From contig JAQSWC010000264.1 in assembly GCA_029266815.1 (NCBI GenBank), positions 1 to 6,860 of the forward strand: DNA of 6,860 bases, given 5' to 3'. The notes under the pieces were generated by a model, which saw nothing but the letters and a program-made list of their open reading frames with translations, searched no databases and was not told where the DNA came from. Shown here in pieces: positions 1 to 5,082 of this stretch. The stretch's first letter is position 1, and each line of letters begins with the position of its first letter. The translations under genes and the position numbers were made by a program. The stretch is from Paucimonas sp. (lineage in GTDB: Bacteria > Pseudomonadota > Gammaproteobacteria > Burkholderiales > Burkholderiaceae_D).

Positions 1-1
1 A

Positions 2-403
2 GAAGAGGCGCGGGTATTGTCCGGCGGTCGGCACCGTATCGTACTCGACTTCGACGGCCCCGATCTGCGCGGCTGCATCGACGTACTGCACAGCGCGTTC
101 GGCAACCTGGTGTCGAACGCGATTCGCTATACGCCGGAGGGCGGCGATATCAAGGTCTCGTGGCGCGTGGCGGACGGCAAGCCGGCGTTCACCGTGGCGG
201 ACACCGGGATCGGCATCGCGGGCGAGCATCTTGCGCGGTTGACTGAACGCTTCTATCGCGTCGACAAGAGCCGTTCGCGCGAAACGCGCGGTACGGGCCT
301 CGGGCTGGCTATCGTAAAACACGTGCTGCTTCGCCATGGCGCGACGCTGGAAGTGCAGTCCGAGCTCGGCAAGGGAAGCCGCTTCATCGTCAGCTTTCCC
401 TGA
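2..403 (+). CDS. phoR: Sensor histidine kinase C-terminal ATPase domain, probable PhoR (5' partial)
   Basis: The frame is open from the window edge (nt 2) to TGA at 401-403, giving the last 133 residues of a longer protein; the TTG at 17 is internal, not a start. The HATPase_c boxes are in order: N-box HSAFGNLVSNAIRYTP (about nt 89-136), G1 box ADTGIGI (about 197-217), F-box with RFYRVDKSRSRET (about 248-286), and G2 box GTGLGLAIVKH (290-322). The FYRVDKSRSRE...GTGLGLAIVKHVL pattern is typical of PhoR, the inner-membrane kinase that phosphorylates PhoB during phosphate limitation. The dimerisation and phospho-acceptor His domain, PAS domain and membrane segments lie upstream, outside the window. 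No ppk/ppx gene follows, although that neighbourhood is common in related bacteria. The kinase family call is firm; PhoR over another EnvZ/PhoR-class kinase is likely but rests on motif similarity recalled from memory. Confidence 0.78.
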   Translation, partial: EEARVLSGGRHRIVLDFDGPDLRGCIDVLHSAFGNLVSNAIRYTPEGGDIKVSWRVADGKPAFTVADTGIGIAGEHLARLTERFYRVDKSRSRETRGTGLGLAIVKHVLLRHGATLEVQSELGKGSRFIVSFP

Positions 404-422
404 GCTTCTTTCTGTTGAAAGG

Positions 423-428
423 TACAAT
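423..428 (+). promoter_or_regulatory. Possible -10 box upstream of the patatin-like gene
   Basis: TACAAT in the 87-bp gap after phoR matches the sigma-70 -10 consensus at five of six positions and would start a transcript near 435, about 55 nt ahead of the patatin start. No convincing -35 box lies 16-18 bp upstream. A small inverted repeat, CTTTC (408-412) and GAAAG (417-421), sits just before it. The call rests on the -10 match alone, so the gene could also be read through from phoR. Confidence 0.3.
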
Positions 429-490
429 CGCTTGCGGCATCGCCTCACCCGGCAGGTGCCGTCCTCCCGTTTGTATCCGGATTCGAACCC

Positions 491-1426
491 ATGTTTTCTG
501 CTCTGATGAAAAGCCTCGCGGCGACGCTTGCGTTGACCGTGCTTGCAGGCTGCACGACGCCCCCTCCCGCACCTGAGCCGGCGCGTCCGCCGGTAGCTCC
601 GGTGGTGGTGACTCCTCCCCCGGTAGTCAAGCCTCGCCCAGTCAAGATCGGTTTGGCCCTAGGCGGCGGCGCCGCGCGTGGTTTTGCTCACATCGGTGTG
701 ATCAAGATACTAGAGGCACAGGGCATCAAGCCCGACATCGTGGTCGGCACCAGCGCCGGCAGCCTGGTCGGTGCGCTTTATGCGGCGGGCAACAATGGCA
801 TGGCCTTGCACCGCATGGCGCTGGAGATGGACGAAGCGGCGATCTCGGACTGGTCAGTCCCGCTGTTTGCCAAGGTCAGTGGCGTGCTGAAAGGCGAAGC
901 GCTGCAGGATTACGTGAATCGTAGCGTGCATTTTCAGCCGATTGAAAAGCTGAAAATTCCATTTGGCGCGGTGGCTGCTGATGTCAATACGGGTGCTTCT
1001 ATATTGTTCAGGCGGGGGAATACCGGTCTGGCCGTACGCGCTTCCTCGGCAGTACCCGGCGTTTTTCAGCCTGTGAAGATAGGTGAGCAAACCTATGTCG
1101 ACGGCGGACTCGTTTCCCCGGTGCCGGCTCGTTTTGCGCGCGAAATGGGCGCGGATCTCGTCATTGCCGTCAACATTTCTTCGCAGCCTGAAGGGCAGTT
1201 GACTTCCACATCCGTGGATATCCTGCTGCAGACCTTTGCCATCATGGGGAAGACTATTAGCCGCCATGAATTGAAGGAAGCGGATGTTGTTATCCAGCCG
1301 AAGCTGAACAATATGAAAAGCAATGATTTCGCTTCACGCAATCTCGCCATCCTGGCCGGCGAGCAAGCGGCCCTGGATGCTCTGGCTGAGATCAGGAACA
1401 AGCTGAAGGTGAAGCAGGGCTTGTGA
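491..1426 (+). CDS. Patatin-like phospholipase lipoprotein
   Basis: The 311-residue protein is a predicted lipid acyl hydrolase of the patatin family (Ser-Asp dyad). The N-terminus is a lipoprotein signal peptide: Lys7, a hydrophobic core, and lipobox LAGC at 18-21. Cys21 is the lipidation site, and Thr at +2 argues for Lol sorting to the outer membrane. A proline-rich linker (about 22-50, repeated PPP/PV) follows. The catalytic domain begins near residue 51 with the oxyanion-hole loop GGGAARG (58-64), then nucleophile elbow GTSAG (86-90, Ser88) and the DGG motif with Asp204. All catalytic elements are intact, so it is probably active on phospholipid or other acyl esters; the substrate is unknown. 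The start at 491 has no strong Shine-Dalgarno; the in-frame ATG at 506 (Met6) would still leave a workable signal peptide. The gene converges with the NlpC/P60 gene, whose end is 26 bp away. Confidence 0.88.
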   Translation: MFSALMKSLAATLALTVLAGCTTPPPAPEPARPPVAPVVVTPPPVVKPRPVKIGLALGGGAARGFAHIGVIKILEAQGIKPDIVVGTSAGSLVGALYAAGNNGMALHRMALEMDEAAISDWSVPLFAKVSGVLKGEALQDYVNRSVHFQPIEKLKIPFGAVAADVNTGASILFRRGNTGLAVRASSAVPGVFQPVKIGEQTYVDGGLVSPVPARFAREMGADLVIAVNISSQPEGQLTSTSVDILLQTFAIMGKTISRHELKEADVVIQPKLNNMKSNDFASRNLAILAGEQAALDALAEIRNKLKVKQGL

Positions 1427-1452
1427 ATGGTTCGTAGCGAAACCGGGAAAAT

Positions 1453-1983
1453 CTAGGACGGCGGTGATTCTTCAATACGGCGTGCGCCGTTGAAGCGCTT
1501 CTTCCAATAGTCCGTTTTCATGTCGTCTATGCGGACTTCACCACCACCGGAAGGCGCATGGATGAATCTGTCGCTGCCCAGATAGATACCCACATGTGAA
1601 AAGCGGCGTTTGAGTGTGTTGTAGAACACCAGGTCGCCGGGCTGCAAATTCACGGTGTCCACCTTGCTGCCGAGCCGGCTTATCTCCTGCGCGGTTCGGG
1701 GCAGGTCCTGATCCCGGGCATGTTTGAAGACATATCTCACCAGGCCACTGCAATCGAGTCCGCTGTCCGGCGTGTCCCCGCCATATTTATAGCGTATCCC
1801 CAGCAAGGACAGTGCGTTAAGCGCCAGTTCGGATGCATGCTCTGAAAAGCCGGGCGGATTGTCCGGTACCGAAAGGGTTTCCGCTGCCTCCGCCTCTGTT
1901 GCTGCTGCGGGCATGCCCATGCACGCCGATGCCACGAATAGCGCGATCGCGGCTTGGGTAGGGAGGCGGGAACATGACAACAT
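1453..1983 (-). CDS. NlpC/P60-family (C40) cell-wall peptidase, exported
   Basis: This 176-residue protein is a predicted gamma-D-glutamyl-type peptidoglycan endopeptidase. An N-terminal signal peptide (hydrophobic core about 11-21) has a possible signal-peptidase I site after AAA (26-28). The NlpC/P60 domain fills about 50-170: GIRYKYGGD leads into LDCSGLV with catalytic Cys78, then LPRTAQEI, LQPGDLVFY, FSHVGIYLG with catalytic His130, and FIHAPSGGG with the third polar residue His142. All three catalytic positions are present, so activity is expected in the periplasm. Its size resembles single-domain Spr/MepS-like enzymes; no LysM or SH3 domain is seen. The ATG at 1981-1983 was chosen because it gives the whole signal peptide, although no Shine-Dalgarno precedes it. 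ASAC at 18-21 is a marginal lipobox, so lipidation at Cys21 is an alternative to soluble export. It is transcribed divergently from the response regulator, with a good promoter at 2020-2048. Confidence 0.9.
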   Translation of the reverse strand: MLSCSRLPTQAAIALFVASACMGMPAAATEAEAAETLSVPDNPPGFSEHASELALNALSLLGIRYKYGGDTPDSGLDCSGLVRYVFKHARDQDLPRTAQEISRLGSKVDTVNLQPGDLVFYNTLKRRFSHVGIYLGSDRFIHAPSGGGEVRIDDMKTDYWKKRFNGARRIEESPPS

Positions 1984-2019
1984 TGTTGTAGTTGAGACAA
2001 TGGAGAATTTGATACAACC

Positions 2020-2048
2020 AATCTATTCGAATAGGTGGTGGCTGTCAA
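2020..2048 (-). promoter_or_regulatory. Sigma-70-type promoter for the NlpC/P60 gene
   Basis: Read on the minus strand, there is a perfect -35 TTGACA (plus-strand 2043-2048), a 17-bp spacer (2026-2042) and a -10 TAGATT (plus-strand 2020-2025, four of six consensus bases). Transcription would start near 2013, about 30 nt ahead of the ATG at 1983. The exact -35 and ideal spacing make this one of the better promoter matches in the window. Confidence 0.6.
2023..2034. promoter_or_regulatory. Perfect 12-bp palindrome, candidate operator
   Basis: CTATTCGAATAG equals its own reverse complement. It overlaps the -10 box and the spacer of the minus-strand NlpC/P60 promoter, a position where a bound dimeric repressor would block RNA polymerase. 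The flanks extend the symmetry only weakly. The palindrome is seen directly; the operator role is inferred and no regulator is identified. Confidence 0.4.
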
Positions 2049-2071
2049 AAACCATAAGTTGGGAGTATCCT
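2042..2071 (+). promoter_or_regulatory. Weak candidate promoter for the response regulator gene
   Basis: CTGTCA (2042-2047) and TATCCT (2066-2071) are separated by 18 bp and each match the sigma-70 consensus at four of six positions. A start near 2078 would leave a leader of about 28 nt before the ATG at 2106. The -35 box shares bases with the opposite-strand TTGACA, so part of the match is due to that overlap. Confidence 0.25.
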
Positions 2072-2105
2072 TGCGGAAACATTGTGCCTTTTGGTGTTCC
2101 CAACC

Positions 2106-3260
2106 ATGTCATATCAGCTTGCTGCCGATATACCCGCATTGCCGCGCGTACTGATCGCAGATGACTCGCGTATTGTGCGCGCGAGTCTGATCAAGCATAT
2201 CGAGGGCAAGTTCGAATTCCGCGAAGCCTTGAATGGCGAGGAAGCTTGGGAAACCCTGCTGATCGATCCGAGCATTCAAGTCGTCATTACCGACCTCACC
2301 ATGCCGAAGCTGGATGGTTACGGCTTGCTGCAGCGTATTCGTGCTTCAAAGATTAGCCGCATCCGCAACGTCCCGGTCATCGTGATTTCCGGCAGCGACG
2401 AAAGCGCAGAACGCGATCGCGCCAAATCCCTGGGTGCGACAGACCTCATCACCAAAGGCATAGGCACGGCGCAACTCCTGTCGCGTCTCGATGTATTGAC
2501 GCAACTTGGCAATGATCCTGTTGCGGATGAAGTGGAAGTAGATACGCCTCCCGGAAGCGCCGCTCCTACTGCCGAAACGGCTATCGCGCCGGATGACGTC
2601 ATTGCGCAGACCGAGAATCTGCTGCGGGAGGCGATTGCCCAGCGCCGCGATTTTGTTCTGCTCAATGTTTGCCTGGGAGTCAGGCATGCCGACGACGGTG
2701 CGGTGCTTCCACCGGCCGCCGACGTCTCTCAGACCGTCAAGCAATTGCTTTGCCGCACGGTGCGCCAGACCGACTGCATGCGACAGAGCGGCGATGCCGA
2801 ATTCATCATGGCGACCAGCCATATCCATTTCGATGCAGCCCGCGCCTTCGCCCAGCGCATCTGCAGCGCTCTGGCCAATGCACACTTGATCAAGGATGAA
2901 AAGCAGTTATTCCTCGCCAGTTGCGGAGCAGTGTCCTTGTCGGAGTTTGGGACCGACACCGGAACCGTGGACATGTCGCTGGCACAGCTTCAGCAGATTG
3001 CTCGCGACCGCGCCCAGGCGGGATTGCGCCATGGCGTGTCCGGCGTGGTGGGTCCGGAAGAAGAGGCCATTTTCAGGAAGAAGGAAACAGCAAGCAGCGG
3101 GTCTTCCACGGAAGAGGAATCCGCCGAGGCGCTGCCTGACCTTTCCACTTTGCTCCAATGGGCCAAGGAAGGCCGCCGCGACGAAGTGATGCGGCACATC
3201 TCCCGCTTTTCCGCGGACCTGCAGCCGCTGATGACCATGCTCATGCAGGAATCCCGCTGA
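2106..3260 (+). CDS. Response regulator with receiver domain and degenerate GGDEF-like domain
   Basis: The 384-residue protein begins with a complete REC domain (about 13-128): acidic pair Asp19-Asp20, phospho-acceptor Asp63 in TDLTMPKLDGYG, Ser95 at the conserved Thr/Ser position, and Lys117. After an acidic/proline linker (about 138-165) comes a region resembling a GGDEF domain in outline, with RQTDCMRQSGDAEF (220-233) aligning with the usual RxxD...RxGGDEF. The signature is GDAEF (229-233), the catalytic Asp position is Ala231, and the DxDxFK and NxxxGxxxGD metal and substrate motifs expected upstream are not recognisable. Diguanylate cyclase activity is therefore unlikely; a binding or protein-interaction role is inferred. 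A Ser/Glu-rich stretch (about 320-340) leads to a helical C-terminal tail. ATG 2106 is preferred over an in-frame TTG at 2082 because the extra eight residues add nothing to the REC domain; neither has a strong Shine-Dalgarno. No cognate kinase gene is adjacent. Confidence 0.85.
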   Translation: MSYQLAADIPALPRVLIADDSRIVRASLIKHIEGKFEFREALNGEEAWETLLIDPSIQVVITDLTMPKLDGYGLLQRIRASKISRIRNVPVIVISGSDESAERDRAKSLGATDLITKGIGTAQLLSRLDVLTQLGNDPVADEVEVDTPPGSAAPTAETAIAPDDVIAQTENLLREAIAQRRDFVLLNVCLGVRHADDGAVLPPAADVSQTVKQLLCRTVRQTDCMRQSGDAEFIMATSHIHFDAARAFAQRICSALANAHLIKDEKQLFLASCGAVSLSEFGTDTGTVDMSLAQLQQIARDRAQAGLRHGVSGVVGPEEEAIFRKKETASSGSSTEEESAEALPDLSTLLQWAKEGRRDEVMRHISRFSADLQPLMTMLMQESR

Positions 3261-3274
3261 TTCTTAGCATCTTT

Positions 3275-3294
3275 CCGGCACCTTGCCGGCCTTT
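3275..3294 (+). terminator. Possible weak terminator after the response regulator gene
   Basis: Six-base stem CCGGCA (3275-3280) and TGCCGG (3284-3289) with a 3-nt loop starts 15 nt after the stop codon, followed by CCTTT. The uridine tract is short, so termination would be inefficient if it occurs. Confidence 0.3.
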
Positions 3295-3313
3295 CGCCCG
3301 ATTCACGGCTTGC

Positions 3314-3321
3314 TATACAAT
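3314..3321 (+). promoter_or_regulatory. Likely -10 region for the GlcG/HbpS-family gene
   Basis: TATACAAT contains two overlapping near-consensus -10 hexamers (TATACA at 3314, TACAAT at 3316). It lies about 36 nt upstream of the ATG at 3357 and would start transcription near 3326. The -35 region is poor (TTTCGC at 3292-3297 is the nearest candidate). It suggests the small gene has its own promoter rather than depending on read-through. Confidence 0.4.
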
Positions 3322-3345
3322 CCCGCATCTTTTATGTGCAGATCC

Positions 3346-3350
3346 AGGAG
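3346..3350 (+). promoter_or_regulatory. Shine-Dalgarno that fixes the GlcG/HbpS-family start
   Basis: AGGAG ends 6 nt before the ATG at 3357, ideal spacing. It lies inside the longer frame that opens at GTG 3336 and so argues for 3357 as the true start. Confidence 0.75.
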
Positions 3351-3356
3351 CCACTC

Positions 3357-3764
3357 ATGCAGAACAAGCCGGTATTGACGAATGAAGACGTGAAAAAGAT
3401 TGCCGCCGCCGCGGAAGCCGAGGCAAGAGCCAACAACTGGGCAGTCACGATTTCCATCGTTGATGATGGCGGGCACTTGCTGTCGCTCCAGCGTCTCGAC
3501 GGCGCGGCACCGATATCTGCCGAAATCGCGCCCGCCAAAGCAAAGACTGCTGCTTTGGGGCGTCGTGAAAGCAAGGTATACGAAGACATGATCAACCAGG
3601 GGCGCTACTCGTTCATGACTGCGCCGGTGCTGGAAGGCATGCTGGAAGGCGGCGTGCCTATCATGTCGAATGGACAATGCCTTGGCGCCGTGGGTGTGTC
3701 CGGCGTGAAATCTTCTGAAGATGCACAAATCGCCAAGGCCGGGATCGCCGCATTGGGCCTTTGA
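3357..3764 (+). CDS. GlcG/HbpS-family (DUF336) putative heme-binding protein
   Basis: The 135-residue protein matches the small single-domain GlcG/HbpS family (Haem_degrading/DUF336) over its full length. Recognisable family features are an N-terminal helix rich in Ala and Glu (about 10-26), the strand-turn VDDGGHLL (35-42), QRLDGA (45-50), an APAKAKTA helix (about 58-65), and the C-terminal GGVPI (98-102) with LGAVGVSG (109-116). No signal peptide is seen, so it is probably cytoplasmic. Some family members bind heme or act with sensor systems (HbpS), and glcG sits in glycolate operons; here neither context is present, so the function is unassigned. It lies 96 bp after the response regulator on the same strand with its own -10 box and Shine-Dalgarno. 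The family call is firm; the biochemical role is not. Confidence 0.85.
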   Translation: MQNKPVLTNEDVKKIAAAAEAEARANNWAVTISIVDDGGHLLSLQRLDGAAPISAEIAPAKAKTAALGRRESKVYEDMINQGRYSFMTAPVLEGMLEGGVPIMSNGQCLGAVGVSGVKSSEDAQIAKAGIAALGL

Positions 3765-3776
3765 TTTCTATTTTTG
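3735..3776 (+). terminator. Possible terminator overlapping the end of the GlcG/HbpS-family gene
   Basis: AAGGCC (3735-3740) and GGCCTT (3756-3761) can pair across a 15-nt loop just before the stop codon, followed by a T-rich run ending in TTTTT (3771-3775). The long loop and 9-nt gap before the T5 run make it a weak candidate, but it is the only one between this gene and the carAB promoter. Confidence 0.25.
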
Positions 3777-3788
3777 GTGGGTTTGGGT

Positions 3789-3830
3789 TTGCGGGCGGAT
3801 GGCGAAATAGGCTATAATCCGCAGGTTTGC
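3789..3830 (+). promoter_or_regulatory. carAB promoter and predicted start site
   Basis: A perfect -10 TATAAT (3813-3818) is preceded at 18 bp by TTGCGG (3789-3794), a half-consensus -35. The likely start is G3825, seven bases after the -10, so the RNA would begin GUUUGC (3825-3830). From memory, E. coli carAp1 starts with this same sequence, and slippage on the U run there makes expression UTP-sensitive. The promoter match is direct; the start site and control mode are inferred. Confidence 0.65.
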
Positions 3831-3933
3831 CCAACTTGATCCCGCCGTAGCGCATACCCACAACCACCCCGTCCCAAAAAGACCTGTTTTCGCACGCCCA
3901 TACGGCACAAAAGGCGAAGCACCACGGTCACCC
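3825..3933 (+). other. carA 5' untranslated leader (about 109 nt)
   Basis: The stretch between the predicted start site and the TTG of carA has no ATG or GTG in the carA frame. Weak internal pairings exist (GCCGTA 3844-3849 with TACGGC 3901-3906; TTCGC 3889-3893 with GCGAA 3914-3918), but no terminator-like hairpin with a U tract and no recognisable PyrR site or riboswitch is seen. Confidence 0.45.
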
Positions 3934-5082
3934 TTGCTGCCATTCTTTTCCGGCCACTCAGTTCCGGCCATCCTCGCGCTCGCAGACGGGTCGATATTCA
4001 AAGGTTTTTCCATCGGCGCTCCCGGTCAGACGATCGGCGAAGTGGTGTTCAACACCGCCATGACCGGCTATCAGGAAATCCTCACCGACCCCAGCTACAG
4101 CCGCCAGATTGTGACGCTGACTTATCCGCATATCGGCAATACCGGCGTCAATCCGGAAGATGTCGAGGCGAGCAAGGTGCATGCAGCGGGACTCATTATC
4201 AAGGACTTGCCGCTGACGGTATCGAATTTCCGTTCGACCCAGTCGCTGTCCGCTTATCTCAAATCCGAAAACATCGTCGGCATCGCCGGCATCGATACCC
4301 GCAAGCTCACGCGCATTCTGCGTGAGAAGGGCGCGCAGAACGGCGCAATCCTGGTTGGCGAGGATGCGGAAAAGGCGCTGGAGCTGGCGCGCTCTTTCCC
4401 GGGTTTGGCAGGCATGGACCTGGCGAAAGTCGTGTCCACGCAAACCGCCTATGAATGGACGGAGTCGGAATGGAAGCTTGGTGAAGGCTACGGTAAACAG
4501 GCGTCTCCCAAATTCCACGTGGTCGCCTTTGACTACGGTATTAAGTACAACATCCTGCGCATGTTGGCCGAGCGCGGCTGCCGAATTACAGTATTGCCCG
4601 CCCAAGCCACCGCTGAAGATGCAATGAAACTTGATCCGGACGGCATCTTCCTTTCCAACGGCCCCGGCGATCCCGAACCCTGCTATTACGCGATTGCTGC
4701 TTCAAAGATACTCATCGAGCGCGGCATTCCTACCTTCGGCATTTGCCTGGGCCACCAGTTGATGGCACTGGCTTCGGGCGCAAAGACCGTGAAGATGAAA
4801 TTCGGCCACCACGGCGCCAACCACCCGGTGCAGGACGTGGATACCAAAGAGGTGATGATCACCTCGCAGAACCACGGATTCGCTGTCGACGCAGCGACGC
4901 TGCCGGCCAACTGCCGCGTCACGCACGTTTCGCTGTTCGATGGTTCACTGCAAGGCTTCGAGCGTACCGACAAGCCGGCTTTCTGCTTCCAGGGCCATCC
5001 CGAAGCATCGCCCGGCCCGCATGATATTGCCCCGTTGTTCGATCGCTTCGTGGCACTGATGGAGAAACACAAAAATGCCTAA
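3934..5082 (+). CDS. carA: Carbamoyl phosphate synthetase small (glutaminase) subunit
   Basis: CarA hydrolyses glutamine and passes ammonia through a tunnel to CarB. The predicted 382 residues equal the E. coli CarA length as I recall it. The N-terminal CPSase small-chain domain (about 10-150) carries FNTAMTGYQEILTDPSY and GIAGIDTRKLTRILREKGAQ. The class I glutamine amidotransferase domain (about 192-380) carries FDYGIKYNILR, SNGPGDPEP, nucleophile Cys271 in FGICLGHQ, and His355 and Glu357 in QGHPEASPGP, so the catalytic triad is complete. The start is TTG at 3934: no in-frame ATG or GTG lies upstream back to the promoter, and the next in-frame ATG falls inside the conserved TGYQEIL region. 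E. coli carA also uses UUG, to my recollection. No good Shine-Dalgarno precedes it; AAGGCG at 3911-3916 is too distant. The stop overlaps the carB start by 8 nt, indicating translational coupling. Confidence 0.97.
   Translation: MLPFFSGHSVPAILALADGSIFKGFSIGAPGQTIGEVVFNTAMTGYQEILTDPSYSRQIVTLTYPHIGNTGVNPEDVEASKVHAAGLIIKDLPLTVSNFRSTQSLSAYLKSENIVGIAGIDTRKLTRILREKGAQNGAILVGEDAEKALELARSFPGLAGMDLAKVVSTQTAYEWTESEWKLGEGYGKQASPKFHVVAFDYGIKYNILRMLAERGCRITVLPAQATAEDAMKLDPDGIFLSNGPGDPEPCYYAIAASKILIERGIPTFGICLGHQLMALASGAKTVKMKFGHHGANHPVQDVDTKEVMITSQNHGFAVDAATLPANCRVTHVSLFDGSLQGFERTDKPAFCFQGHPEASPGPHDIAPLFDRFVALMEKHKNA

Noticed and set aside
445..645. Glycine/threonine-rich minus-strand open frame
   Set aside because: It is the mirror of the signal peptide and proline-rich linker codons of the patatin gene, with low-complexity composition and no domain.
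1429..1444. Hairpin GGTTCG/CGAAACC between the convergent patatin and NlpC/P60 genes
   Set aside because: The stem has a bulge, is short, and no T tract follows on either strand, so a terminator call is not supported.
2042..2062. CTGTCA resembling half of a Pho box
   Set aside because: The second direct repeat at 11-bp spacing is missing.
2082..2105. TTG start eight codons upstream of the response regulator ATG
   Set aside because: It adds eight residues not needed by the receiver fold and has no better ribosome site than the ATG at 2106.
3336..3356. GTG start upstream of the GlcG/HbpS-family ATG
   Set aside because: The clear AGGAG (3346-3350) lies inside this extension at ideal spacing for ATG 3357.
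3844..3906. Long-range pairing GCCGTA/TACGGC in the carA leader as a riboswitch
   Set aside because: A 6-bp helix closing a loop of about 54 nt is expected by chance, and no known riboswitch core is recognisable.
3765..3933. Search for ArgR boxes, a PurR site or a PyrR attenuator ahead of carA
   Set aside because: No 18-bp ARG-box-like palindrome, PUR box or terminator hairpin with a U tract could be seen by eye.
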